Of a DNA stretch of 64,000 bases, positions 48,721 through 60,065 are shown piece after piece. How positions within the stretch are numbered: the stretch's first letter is position 1; each line of letters opens with the position of its first letter. The position numbers were made by a program, and so were the translations under genes. The notes beneath the pieces are model-generated. The model worked only from the letters and a program-made list of their open reading frames with translations. It was not told the origin of the DNA and searched no databases. This DNA is from Ursus arctos (lineage: Eukaryota > Chordata > Mammalia > Carnivora > Ursidae), in the NCBI RefSeq assembly GCF_023065955.2, contig NW_026622985.1:77551931-77615930 (forward strand), written 5' to 3'.

Positions 48721-50499
48721 ATTTGTGAGCTATCACATAGGAAGCAATCAGTGGGATTATTTTCCTGACCACCTTCTTGCCCCCACCCTGTCCCCAAACC
48801 CCACTGATATTATTTATTTGAGCCCGTTGCTGAGCCTGTTGCTGAGATTTCCCTCAGTGACTTCTCATTTGAAGTTTATCATCTAGTTGTTTCCTAAAAG
48901 GTCTCATGCCAACAATATCCCATGAGGTCTTACATGTTCAAAACTCTTTGGTTGTAGCTTTCATGTGGTAAGGACTACTTGACTTGGTATGAAACACTTG
49001 TGCTCGCACATGCTTTCCTTGAGTATATCATAAGTGTTCTCGTCTATTTTGATTGTTTATTGTTAAAGCATAGAGAGAGATTCTGATCTATGTTGCCTAC
49101 AGCTGTTATCACAGGCTATGTACAGAAAATTAATTTAATAAATTTTATCTTCAATATAAAGAACTATCTCTGATAGGAGGGAAGTCACAAAGAAAAACTA
49201 TGCCTCTGATAAGATAGGTGCCCTAAAGCCTATTCTTCTCTGAGGAATAGCTTCACACCAAGCTAACAAAAACCATACAATAGAAGCATTCACAGGAGGT
49301 TAACCAAAATCATGTTTGATTCTTCTGTATTTAGATATTTAGCATGAAGAAGCTTTATCAAAGAATCTCAGTTGTAAAATTTGGCCATGAAGTATAAATT
49401 CTGGCTGATGGTATTGTCATGCAAAATATGTCTTTAAATACAATACACCAGCAACAAATATTTCCTCTATAGCAGACAAGTTGTTGAATTATTTTTGTGG
49501 CAGCATACATTCCTATAGAAAATTAAAGGTTTTTGTTAGGAACATCTGTTTATGTAGATAAATTGACAGGCCAATTGACATCTGCCCAAGAGTTTTGAAA
49601 GAACTCAAGGGTAAAATTAGGAAACCACTGGCCAAAATGCACAAACTGTAATTATAAACAACTACATTATTGGGGAGATAGAGACTTTTTAATCAGATTT
49701 TTCATACAAGCAAAGATGCAAAAACCACCTTAGAGGATTGCAGTGACTCTCTTATTAATATCCCCTCTTCTAGATGACATGACTATAATTGAGCCCAAAC
49801 ACACCACACCGGGTTCTATTCCTCAAATATCATTTTTGTATATCAATCCCTGGTTCAAAAACCCACTTACTAAAAACAAGTCAGATTCCTTAGTATTTAA
49901 CACCCTATTCAGTATGATACCAATCTATTCCTCCAATTAAATCCCTCATCATTTTTTTCTTAGATTAGACCTCTTGGAAATGTCGAATCATTGCCCATGG
50001 AGGATATAACACAGTTCTGTCTCTGCTTATATCCTTTCCTGTTTCCTATCCCTCAATTACCCTTCTGGATTTCATGCCGTCTCCTCCTGTCTGTCTGTGA
50101 ATATCCATCATTTCATTGAATGGTCAGTACAAATCTTAAAACTTCTGTGAAACTGCCTAAGTTTTGCCACTCTTCCTTGAAAATCTGTTAAGTCCTGTTG
50201 CAGTGGTGACAAGCAGATGCTAGATTTGGAAAAGAATTATTAAAACTAGGGGATACTCAATAGTAGAGTTTGGACTTACATATTAAGTTTTTAAATTTTA
50301 GAGCAAAATGAAGGCAGTAGAATCTCCAAGGTTCTGAACTTTAATTTAGCACCATATTAATCAAATAATGACCAACTAGGGTTTAAGAACCAAAGGATAT
50401 TTAAATTAAGAAATCCCATTTTAATATTTTACTACTTCAGCAAGTCAAAGGATAGTTATATCCAAAGATACAAAAATAATTAATAAACATGTAATTTCT
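48721..50499. other. Unassigned sequence
   Basis: No gene recognised. A short 12-nt tandem ('gttgctgagcct') occurs near 48827. Confidence 0.45.
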
Positions 50500-51087
50500 G
50501 ATAAAACCTTTTAACAAACTAGGAATAGAAGAGTACTTCATCAGCATTTATCCCAAAGCAGCTGTAGGTAATAAAATCATTGGTGAATTTCTGAAGCTAT
50601 TTCTGTTAGGTGAGGGACAAGATAAGAATGCTGCCAGCACAACTTCTAAAAACATTTTTTTGGAAGACCTAGACGATAATATAAAAAGGATAAAAAATAA
50701 GAAATTTATGTATCTTAAAGGAGATGATAAACATAATTATTTGCAGGCGATAGAATTTTCTGCTTAGGAATCCCAAGAATGTTACTAAAAATATACTATA
50801 TATTAAAAATAAATAAGCAAAATGTAACAACTCTCTTTTGTATTAGTGAAAAAATAATTGTAAAATATAGGTTAAAATTATAATGTGATAATAATTTTAT
50901 GCAATTGAAGTAAGAATCAAAAAAGAAACAGTGAAGGCTTTGGTAGAAAAAGCTGTGATGGCATGAAGATATCCATTCACTCAAGTAACAAAACATCAGT
51001 TTAATCAAAGAAATACCATTGTTTTGTCTAGAGGGTAAAAATAAAAGTAAATATACCCGGTGCGGAAATAAACAAAGACCACTCAAG
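50500..51087 (+). mobile_element. Old L1 ORF2 fragment, part 1
   Basis: 'ttaacaaactaggaatagaa' at 50511 opens a well-known L1 ORF2 segment. It continues through 'gagggacaagataagaatgc' and 'attatttgcaggcgatagaa'. The latter is the position of the reverse transcriptase active-site region, here altered and out of frame. Confidence 0.7.
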
Positions 51088-51615
51088 TGAGAATAAGCAG
51101 TCTATCTATTCCAAGTTGTATAGCAAGAGAGTCAGCCACCATACTTCGATTTGGCAGAGGAGGTAGGAAAGCTTTATAGTGGAAAAAAGGGAAGGCTTCG
51201 GGTATAACCTGACTGGAGGCTGTTGGCATGGAGAAGTTGTAAGCAGGCTAACTAGAAGCAGGGTCTCCCGTGTCCTTTGGTAGGGATGCATATTTGGCTT
51301 TCTCTGGTGGGTCCTGAGTTGAAAGCAGGGGCACAAATTAAGGAAGCTGTTATTAAGCAAGTCCTGGTCTTTGGGGCTGATTATTACAGGGCTTGTTTGG
51401 CTTCCCAGACTGGTTCTTAGGCATACTGGTCTGACTTCCTTCATGCCTGACTTGTTGATAGTAGGTTGGCTTCCTGCGATGATTGCTGCAGATTGTGGGT
51501 CAGAATTCTTTTTTGCTATATTGTCTGGCCGTGGTCTGGTTGTATATTTAGTCTCTCACCAGTGTCACAATATATTACTGGATATAGGACACACATACGC
51601 TATCAGCAGGTGTGC
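51088..51615 (-). mobile_element. Probable solo LTR, antisense, family unknown
   Basis: A GC-richer block set inside an old L1. Read on the minus strand it ends like a retroviral LTR: an AATAAA-like 'ctataaagctttcctacctc' is followed by a U5-like stretch ending in CA next to 51088. No internal viral gene is seen and no target-site duplication was found, so limits are approximate. The 112-codon minus-strand frame at 51106-51444 and the plus-strand frames at 51371-51717 are shadows of this block. Confidence 0.45.
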
Positions 51616-51616
51616 A

Positions 51617-51791
51617 AATCAATAACATTTCAGGAAGACAGTGTGGTATTACATATGGTGAACCTTAAAGCCATGCATACATTTTGGCATAGTAATTCTG
51701 TATCAAAATTATGCTAAAAAATTATTGATGATGCACATATAGGGACACTTATTGCAGCACCATTTAAAATAATTTAAAAATAAGGGGGTAA
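51617..51791 (+). mobile_element. Old L1 3' region, part 2
   Basis: 'gacagtgtggtattacatat', then 'acacttattgcagcaccatt', match late L1/HAL1 ORF2 sequence before the SINE. Confidence 0.6.
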
Positions 51792-51990
51792 GGGGCGCCT
51801 GGGTGGCACAGCGGTTAAGCGTCTGCCTTTGGCTCAGGGCGTGATCCCGGCGTTCTGGGATCGAGCCCCACATCAGGCTCTTCCGCTATGAGCCTGCTTC
51901 TTCCTCTCCCACTCCCCCTGCTTGTGTTCCCTCTCTCGCTGGCTGTCTCTATCTCTGTCGAATAAATAAATAAAATCTTAAAAAAAAAAA
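51792..51990 (+). mobile_element. SINEC, very young-looking copy, sense
   Basis: An intact head 'ggggcgcctgggtggcacag', B-box 'gggatcgagcccc', a body with 'gctggctgtctctatctctg' and a clean A tail of about 17 bases. The flanking duplication is about 15 nt ('aaaaataaggggtaa' after; one extra g before). The long uninterrupted A run suggests recent insertion. Confidence 0.97.
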
Positions 51991-52005
51991 AAAAATAAGG
52001 GGTAA

Positions 52006-52260
52006 AGCTAATGTCCATCAGTGGAAAGAGGAGGAGGATGGGTTGAATAAATTAAGCTGATATATAATTAAAATACCATGCATTTACTAAAAATCATGTA
52101 AAATTATTTATTGGCAAGAGAATATTTTAAAGAATATACATAAATTTTATAAATAGTCTAAAAAAGCAATCCACAAAATGTCATTATAGATAAAAAATGA
52201 AGAGAAAGAAGGAAGGAAGGAAATTAAAATAAATTCTAAAAGGAGAGTAATCCTCTTTGG
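52006..52260 (+). mobile_element. Old L1 3' region, part 3
   Basis: 'aatgtccatcagtggaaaga' and 'ataaattaagctgatatata' continue the L1 directly after the SINE duplication. A 'gaaggaaggaagg' run lies near 52208. Confidence 0.55.
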
Positions 52261-52295
52261 GCCCTAATAGCTAAAATAGAGTTTTACTGTTTCCT

Positions 52296-52391
52296 AGCAC
52301 TCTTCTAAAAGTTTTACCACTATGAACTCACTTAATTTTCATCACAACCTTATAAGGATGGTTCTCATTTTATAGATGAAGAATCTTGAAT
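52296..52391 (-). mobile_element. MIR SINE, antisense, part 1 (split by SINEC)
   Basis: 'tcacttaattttcatcacaa', then 'ccttataaggatggttctca' and 'ttttatagatgaagaatctt', follow the reversed MIR order. Confidence 0.75.
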
Positions 52392-52403
52392 CCAGAAAGA
52401 TTT

Positions 52404-52606
52404 ATTTATTTATTTACATTTAGGCTTTTATTTCTTTGTTTCTTTTAGAGAGAGAGGGAGTGCACTCAGGTGGAGGGAGAGGGAGAGAAGCAGACTCCTT
52501 GCTGAGCATGGAGCTTGATGTGGGGCTTAATCCCACAACCCCCAGATCATGACCGGACTTAAAACCAAGAGTTGGTCACTTAGCTGAGTGAGCCATCCAC
52601 GTGCCC
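52404..52606 (-). mobile_element. SINEC, older copy, inserted in a MIR
   Basis: Reversed layout ending 'gagtgagccatccacgtgcc'. Near-identical duplications 'ccagaaagattt' (52392-52403) and 'ccagaaggattt' (52607-52618) flank it. The MIR sequence resumes after it. Confidence 0.93.
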
Positions 52607-52618
52607 CCAGAAGGATTT

Positions 52619-52670
52619 AAAAATGTGCCAAAATTATAGAACCAGTAAATAGTGGAGTTGGAATTTGAAC
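52619..52670 (-). mobile_element. MIR SINE, antisense, part 2
   Basis: 'agaaccagtaaatagtggag', then 'ttggaatttgaac', is the reversed 5' part of MIR. Together with 52296-52391 it makes one element split by the SINE. Confidence 0.65.
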
Positions 52671-54928
52671 TTTTGTTGATTGACTATAGATCCCAGCATG
52701 TAATTTTTCTCCTGCATGCTTGCTGATGTTGACATAATATTCTGCAGCATAATATTAGTTTCATCCTCCTTTAAAGGATATGTTTTGATTGAGCATAAAG
52801 CCTTTTTTCATCCCAAATATCTGATGTTGATGTTCTTCCTATTTATTTCCAGTGAGTAGGAGTCTCGCTAGAAATATTTTTTTCAGATTGCTCTCTACCT
52901 TTAGCATAAATAATAGTAAAAATTAGAGAATTTATGGAATTTGCATTTAATAATTGTAGATGTGTTTAAAATTAAAGGACATTATCCCTAGTACACAGTA
53001 AGTACTAAGATTGTAATAAAAAAGGTAAATAATGATTAAATAATAAAAGAATAAACTGTAGTATCAATAATAGTTAACTAATAAACCAATGCCTATAGAA
53101 TGGCTGTCACAGTAACAGCATATTATTGATATTTACAACTTCTGGTGATATTTTGAAGTGTAAGTTTTCATAACATACATATATGCAATTATATATACTT
53201 ACCAAAATTAAAAAAGAAAAGCACAGCGGTCACTTGTCCTTGATTTGTACTTTTTTGCTGATACACTGGACAGCTGGGGAATGACTAGCAAAGATCTTTT
53301 GTCCTTTATGCTAATTTTATTTAAACATAGGTATTTTATGCCATTAGCTGAAGATAGAAATTTTTTTGGAGTTTTTTTCTCTAATATCAAAGATAGGATT
53401 GTAAAGAAATATTACTGTATGTTCTGGGGATTGTAAAAAGGTTAGAAAAATATACCACATGATAAAATCATTATTCTCAAAATCTGATAGCATTTTGGGA
53501 AGAGGGAAAACATGCGTTCTCAAATACATTTATAACCATGTATTTAAGTTTTATGATCTCCCTAGTTTTAGTTAGCTTAATAATTTTAATATATTAATAC
53601 TTTTATGAACTGATTGAACTTCTGTAATTCAAAATTTTTTATTTTTTGTATTACCTAAAGAAGCTCAAGGGAGTAAAATATTTAATTATAAGATGTTTAT
53701 TTTATATTTTAAAAATATTTAATTATAAGATGTAAAATTGAAAGAATTCTAACAGAAAATAATGTAAAGAACTGTCCAATGAAAGTGCACAGTTTAAATA
53801 CAAAAAAGCATTACCAATTCACAATTATAATTTTGTCTTACCTACATAGGATTTCACAAAAAAAATTGGACATAAATTGGATTTTTAAATTAATCTTGGA
53901 ATAAATAAGTCAACGATGCTAGAAATAAAGCACCACTTACTGTTTCAAATCACATAAAAATTGCTACAGTAGGTGGTATGAATCTCAGTCCATAAATATA
54001 GATTTATGATATATTCTCATGCCTAGCTCCTCTCTCCCGTTCAAGTGGAAGGAAATCCCATCTTCCACTTTTTAGTGTTCTTCACAATTATGAGGGTCAT
54101 GTGATCCTAGAAAATAGTGACAGCAAGTAATACATTATTGTTCAAACTTTTTGAACAAAAGTGAAATAAAATATTTATAAAATAATATTTATTATACCAG
54201 AGTTGTTAGACTCTGTTAATTTATTTTAACTTTTTCTAATTTAATGAAAAATTCTTACAACCCACATATACAATGCATATGATCTACTAAGTGTTTATGA
54301 CCCACAGTTTGAAAATCAGTGCTCAAATGGAGTCAGATTTCCCCCACTGATCTTGCCAACATCTTAGCCCACAGTGATCCTTTGACATCTTATTGTGGTA
54401 TGCTTCCTTTACTTTTCTTGGGTAAAAGAATATTTACTGAGGCAAGAAATTCCAGTGCTTAAGGTTCATTCACCTGAGATATACCTGAGTTCCTACTGCC
54501 TAATTTCTTAGAAATGTAATCAAATATTTTATTTCATTTCACTCCCCAGACCAGGGAAAGTGCCTTTCCCTACCTCCCACTTCTCACACAACCAGTCTTC
54601 ACCACACGTTTTACAGAACCTCTAACATGCCCTCTTTTTGGGATTTGGCTTTTACAAAACATTTGACACGCATGAGTTTCACATGTGCAAAATTATTGAG
54701 ACAAGTCATTATAAAGTAGCTTATCGTTTGAAAGTGGGGTTACAGGAAATATGTGAATGAACTGTTTTGAAGATATCAACCAGAATTTGAGCAATTCAGT
54801 CATTTGAATTTTCTAGGATTTAGTCTCCACTTTCATTATGGGGTTTGGAACTCTGTAATAATCCACTTTAGCAATTTTGCATGATTCTATCATTCCGAGT
54901 ACCTTAATACATATATACTATATATGTA
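52671..54928. other. Unassigned AT-rich sequence
   Basis: No gene recognised. It includes the 22-nt direct repeat at 53675-53733, listed separately. Confidence 0.45.
53675..53733 (+). repeat. 22-nt perfect direct repeat
   Basis: The same 22 bases (ending 'ttaattataagatgt') occur at 53675-53696 and 53712-53733, separated by 15 nt. A short local duplication is the simplest reading. Confidence 0.85.
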
Positions 54929-55161
54929 TTACTATATATATATATATAGTTCCTTCCATTTATTCATATGTTAAATAATGACTATATATATATATAGTTG
55001 ACTATATATATATAGTCAATATATATATATTGACTATATATATATATATATATATAGTCATATATATATATAGTCAATGACTATATATATATATGACTAT
55101 ATATATATTACTATATATATATATAGTTCCTTCCATTTATTCATATGTTAAATAATGACTA
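54929..55161. repeat. Nested TA-palindrome array between two copies of a ~55-nt unit
   Basis: A 56-nt unit at 54929-54984 (TA run, then 'gttccttccatttattcata' and 'tgttaaataatgacta') recurs at 55108-55161, differing only by TA count. Between them lie repeated palindromes of the form GACTA(TA)nTAGTC, such as 55000-55017, and 'tagtcaatatatatatattg'. The whole array can fold into multiple hairpins. Confidence 0.9.
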
Positions 55162-55468
55162 ACTAGCAGCTAAAAATACTTGTAATTTACAGAATCAACC
55201 ACAATTTCCATGAAATCTTACTAGTTTCCATGTAACTTTGAGCCAGTTACTTAGGCATGCTGATGCTTAATTTTGTATATGTAAGTTGGGAAAACATACC
55301 TCTGCCAAGGGGGTAGTAATTTAGAAGATTAAATATATAAGATTCCTACTGCAGTATTTGTGAACTAAACGAATGGTAACCTCCTCCTGTTCATCACCAT
55401 AGTTATCATTACCCTCATCATAATCATAACTATCTACTTATATAATCAACATACATTTATTTTTTTCT

Positions 55469-55684
55469 CTTTTTTAAGATTTATTTATTTATTTGAGAGA
55501 GAAAGAGAGATGGAGAAAGAGTGTGCATGTGAGTGAGGGGAGGGGCAGAGGGAGAGAATCTTTAAGCAGACTCCTGGCTGAGTGTGGATCCCCACACTGG
55601 GTTCAGTTCCATGACCCATGAGATCCTGACCTAAGCCAAAACCAAGAGTGGGACACTCAATGGACTGAGCCACCCAGGCACCCC
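55469..55684 (-). mobile_element. SINEC, older copy, antisense
   Basis: 'taagatttatttatttattt', a GA-rich body and the reversed head 'ctgagccacccaggcacccc'. A perfect 16-nt duplication 'acatttatttttttct' lies at 55453-55468 and 55685-55700. Confidence 0.95.
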
Positions 55685-55700
55685 ACATTTATTTTTTTCT

Positions 55701-56300
55701 TACACATATCAAGAATGGTACTGGGTTAATAATGATATTAGTGGTTAAGATATGAATTATACCCAAAAGTCAAATCCACAATCACAAGTCAAAATACTGT
55801 TCTAGCTAGGAAAGATAAACTGCATTTTGGAATGCCTGATCAATTCACTAAGGCTAAGATTAATTATTTAAACAATTCACTCTCAGGATCTAACTTCTCT
55901 TTGAAGATCAGGCCAAAAGCCTGGATCACCATTTTCCAAATTGTGTTTGAGGGAACTGTAGTCACAAAGGATGTACCTGGGGAAAACAGCAGGATCCCAT
56001 GATAAAATAAATTGGGAAACACTGTGTTATATTTCCTTTGGAAATTCATAATGCATAGTAGTATATTAACATCTCTGGTAAATTTTTCAGTGAAAAATGG
56101 TTTAACTGTATTTATCCCCATAGCATTAATAGAACATTTTGACATCTTTGGAGCCAGTGTTAATGTAAAGGTACCTAATCGTTACCCAATAAATGATTAG
56201 TAAAATAAATTAGACACATCTATATAAGAACTATATAAATTTTAAAACATTAGGTCACTAAAGAAGTTTTACAATTTTAAGTCATCATATCAGCGGGCAT
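55701..56300. other. Unassigned sequence
   Basis: No gene recognised. 'ttgggaaacactgtgttata' near 56011 resembles hAT-Charlie-type ends, but I could not find a matching opposite end. Confidence 0.35.
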
Positions 56301-56307
56301 GTGTGTG

Positions 56308-56311
<4 letters not shown>

Positions 56312-56347
<36 letters not shown>
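56312..56347. repeat. (TA)n microsatellite
   Basis: About 18 TA units following a short TG run at 56301-56308. Confidence 0.95.
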
Positions 56348-56350
<3 letters not shown>

Positions 56351-56454
56351 TAAACTTGTAGATCAGTTATTTTTGAGAAGTGGGATGACTGGTGATCTTA
56401 TTTCTAAAATACTTTTTTCAAAGAAATAAAATAAAACAAAATAAAATAAAATAC

Positions 56455-56671
56455 AGGGGTGCCTGGGTGGCACAGTGGTTAAGCGTCTGCCTTCGGCTCA
56501 GGGCGTGATCCCAGCGTTATGGGATCGAGCCCCACATCAGGCTCCTCCACTATGAGCCTGCTTCTTCCTCTCCCACTCCCCCTGCTTGTGTTCCCTCTCT
56601 CGCTGGCTGTCTCTCTCTCTGTCAAATAAATAAATAAAATCTTTAAAATATAAATAAATAAATAAATAAAA
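56455..56671 (+). mobile_element. SINEC, young copy, sense
   Basis: Head 'ggggtgcctgggtggcacag', B-box 'gggatcgagcccc', body 'gctggctgtctctctctctg' and a long 'aataaa'-unit tail. It landed in an existing AAAAT-rich run, so the target-site duplication ('ataaaatac'-like) is hard to delimit. Confidence 0.95.
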
Positions 56672-57641
56672 TACTTTTCTCAGCAATTATGATTTTCTGT
56701 ATTGAATAAACATCTCTTAGATAATCAGGAAAATTAACAAATTTGCTATGAACTTATTGTAATTTATCTTACTGCCAATTAAAATCTAATCTTAGTAATT
56801 ATTATACATGTGCAAGTATGAGGGTTGTTAGATAACACAATATAATTTTATGAATGAATAACAATTATCTAAGTATTTAGTATTTGCATGATTAAAAATC
56901 GATGACTTTCATTGTCTATTATTCATATAAATAGATCAGTGATTTTTTTAGCAATCCCCACATTCTAGACACTATACAATTTGAAGTCAACTTGAAGTAT
57001 TAATCCGTGGATCTCAGGTAGTTACTAATTAACTATAGCATTGGCTTAATAACATCGAGTAAAGTTGCCAACTGAAATACGACACAACCATGAGGTACAT
57101 ATAGGATGGTAAAACACGTTGACTATACGATTACTGAAATTTAAGCACATTTGAGTTTCTTGTGTGCCAGAAAAAACAAACAGGAAATCATTCACGTTTA
57201 TATTAACTAAGATTTAACTCATTAAAAATCCATTTGATTCAATTTTATTTTAATTAGCCTTGTGGTATTATTTATCTTTAATAGAGATTAAATAGCGCTG
57301 GTTATTTTTCTCTGGAAAAGAAAACTTACATCAACTTGTGGTGCTTAAACATAAAAATAACAAAACATTAACTGTAATAAAAAAGATTTAAATGTAATCT
57401 ATCTTTTTATATAGCTCAGTAAATCAAATGAGATGGACTGTGTTGCCAGCAATTGATAGAAATTCACTCTCTATTCATAATCAACAATATTTATGGAGTG
57501 CCCAGAATTTTGCATTTCCCAGAAGTGTATAGGACAATAGCAATGTTTATATTTATTTTCCTGTAATTCTTTCACATCTTCTTTCTTAAAGGCATATAAT
57601 AATTCTAGGAAGGATTTGAGATTTTCACAGCTGTTCAGTTC

Positions 57642-57675
<34 letters not shown>

Positions 57676-58404
57676 ACCTAGGAGCAAAATTCAGGGTTGT
57701 TTTTTTTTTTCTCCAAAATTCAGTTCTGTAACACAGGCATAAAAGTATGTCTTACATATTTTAGATATTGAAGATTTCTGCACTGATATTCTCAATCAGT
57801 AGGTACTTCTTACCTCAGCAGCCTATTAGCTCTTTTCATCACTGCCTTGAAACTGAAGGAAAATCAGAAGAAAAAATGGCATTCTGCTCCTCTAATAGTA
57901 TTTAGAATTACCATTAATGGGGAAAGATACTTGAGAAAGTTGTCTTCTACTATTCTTCTTTTCTCCAATATGTGAAATTAAGTGAGTTTGAGTGTGTGTG
58001 TGCACACAACATGTATATCACCATGAGGGAAAGAAGTCAGGAGGAATCATTCCTACAACACAAGACTCAGAATCAGTCTTCTTTGTGAAGGACTTGAACT
58101 TTGGACTAAAGTGTAAATCAATATTGAACAAAAATAATAGAAATCCAAGAAGTGAAGTAATTTTGCAAGACCACTTCTCTGCTCTAAATAAGCTTTTAAG
58201 TCCCACTGCCAAAAGAAATTTACTCCAGAGTATTTATAGTACTGTACAGATGAAGAGATGTCAGTTACTCTTAAGAAACCACAAACTTTCAGAAGAATGG
58301 AGCCAGAGAAAAATTTTAATTTATAGGAAGAATAAAAAGAGGGGCTCTGAAAAGAAACAAGCCAATGAGATTTGCTGCTAATTCTAGATAAGATTTTATT
58401 TTTT
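56672..58404. other. Unassigned AT-rich sequence
   Basis: No gene recognised with confidence. It holds the CA microsatellite and a 129-codon plus-strand open frame at 57992-58381 (Lys/Asn/Ser-rich, no domain or signal sequence that I can see). Confidence 0.4.
57643..57673. repeat. (CA)n microsatellite
   Basis: About 15 CA units. The minus-strand frame at 57471-57674 starts inside it (a Cys-Val run) and is not a gene. Confidence 0.95.
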
Positions 58405-58536
58405 TACTATGGTAAGAATACTTACTATGAAATTTACCATCTTAACAAAATTGTAAGTGGACAATACAGTATTGTTAAATATACACACACACAGTGTTGT
58501 GCCGCCAATCTTTAGAATGTATTCATCTTGTATAAC
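58405..58536 (-). mobile_element. Old L1 3' UTR fragment, antisense
   Basis: 'cttactatgaaatttaccat', 'acaatacagtattgttaaat' and 'gaatgtattcatcttgtata' match in order a familiar reversed segment of old L1 3' UTRs. Confidence 0.65.
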
Positions 58537-58551
58537 TGATACTAAGATTTT

Positions 58552-58772
58552 ATTTTATTTTATTTTATTTTATTTTATTTTATTTAGATGTATGTATTTA
58601 TTTTAGAGAGAGTGGGGGGGGGAGGCTCAGAGGGAGAGGAAGAGAGAATCTCAAGCAGACTCCCCACTGAGTGCAGAGCCCGATGCTGGATGCAGTCCCA
58701 CGGTCCTGAAATCATGACCTGACCTGAAATCAACTGTCAGACGCTTAACCGACGGAGCCACTCAGGTGCCCC
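58552..58772 (-). mobile_element. SINEC, older copy, antisense, with TTTTA-rich tail
   Basis: It begins with a (TTTTA)n run (reversed tail), then a GA-rich body with a G9 run near 58613, and the reversed head 'ggagccactcaggtgcccc'. Duplications 'tgatactaagatttt' (58537-58551) and 'tgaaactaagatttt' (58773-58787) flank it. Confidence 0.93.
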
Positions 58773-58787
58773 TGAAACTAAGATTTT

Positions 58788-59329
58788 AAAAAGAATTTGT
58801 AAAATTATGAATTGTGAGCACTTTGAAAGCAGTAAAATTCATGAGGACCAAAGAATGTATTCACTAGGAGTAAGTAACTTCAAAGAGGCTTTTACCTCTT
58901 TTTGTCAAGATTTCTAGATTATTACATGAAAGAACTATGGTAAAAACAGCATATCTTAATTTCAGCAAAAGATTTTATATGATTTTTTTACATAAGGGAG
59001 AAGATTTGGTGAATAACCTTTTTTCAGAGAGGTAGATTAGTTTAGATTTACTTAGATTAGCTTTGATTTACTTAGGAAAGAGGCATCTTTGGGCATTATG
59101 TAAAGGCTCAGTCTCAGCTGGCTCTTGATTCATTATCAGGGAAATGTTTGTCACATGACTGCCAATCCATATGCTAAACACTTAGAAAAAAAGGCCTTTA
59201 CCATCAAGTATGGGAGACTTGGCCGTAATCAGGAAATTACAGTGTTGGGGTGTCTACAGATGAAAGTGGAGGGGATTCAAAGAAAGATCTACAGAAAATG
59301 AGCTCCTGAACTGAATTGTTGACTAAAAG
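58788..59329. other. Unassigned sequence
   Basis: No gene or named repeat recognised. A short tandem of 'ttagattta'-like units occurs near 59036-59072. Confidence 0.4.
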
Positions 59330-59829
59330 CAAAGTTAAGATTACTTGGAAACTAAGAAGAGTGCTATGGGGAGGGCAATTAGCAAGTGCAAAGGAAATAG
59401 GGCAAGAGGATTTATGGTTCACTCAGAAAATTACAAGCAAGGCATAAAGCAAGGGGGGGAATGTGGTAAAGATAGGAGCCTTGTATTACAATAAGGATTC
59501 GGAAGAAAAAGGTACGAGCCTGGTATTATTATAAACTTCTCAGCCTGAGAAGTTTATACTTCAAAAGCTATAAGAAAATATTTAAAAGATGACAAAGATG
59601 GTATTTATCAACTTGAAAGATCACTGTAATTGGATGGAAGGGACATGAAGATGGGAAGTAGGAAAATAATAAAGAACGTGCTGCAGTCAGGCATTCAGGT
59701 AGGAGTTAGTCATGGCATTGAGGATGAAGGGAAGGAGACATCTTTTGAAAAGAGTATTGGATGATTCATCCAGTAACTGTTGAGCATGTACCATATTTAC
59801 AGGGTTAGGCACTAGGGCTTCAGTGTATC
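59330..59829 (-). mobile_element. Probable L2, antisense, diverged
   Basis: 'gcaattagcaagtgcaaagg' near 59377, 'aaagatcactgtaattgg' near 59617 and 'cattcaggtaggagttagtc' near 59692 follow the order of a reversed L2. The tail end near 59780 carries 'gagcatgtaccatatttac'. It includes a local duplication and the 29-nt palindrome. Confidence 0.5.
59530..59558. repeat. Near-perfect 29-nt palindrome
   Basis: Arms 'tataaacttctcag' (59530-59543) and 'ctgagaagtttata' (59545-59558) are exact reverse complements around a single base. Just upstream, 59476-59498 and 59514-59536 are imperfect direct repeats ('gagccttgtatta' and 'gagcctggtatta'), so this spot was rearranged locally. Confidence 0.9.
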
Positions 59830-59867
59830 ATTGAGTGTCACTGAGTATCACTGGTGCAATTGTTGCC

Positions 59868-60065
59868 AGTTGATGAGTGCTTGTCAGGTGCCAGGCACTG
59901 TGCCAAAGGCACATTCTCATGTTATCTAATTCTATTTTAGTTATGCCAACCTGTGAGGCCCTACTATAATCCTCAGACACGGAGATGAGGGAAAAGAGGC
60001 TCAGAGTTGTAAGGGATTTGTCTAAGATCACTAGCGATATAGTGATGAGGCAAATCTCGCCCCAA
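59868..60065 (-). mobile_element. MIR SINE, antisense
   Basis: 'gtgccaggcactgtgccaaa', 'attctcatgttatctaattc', 'gacacggagatgagggaaaa', 'gaggctcagagttgtaaggg' and 'tctaagatcactagcgatat' follow the reversed MIR order closely. Confidence 0.8.
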
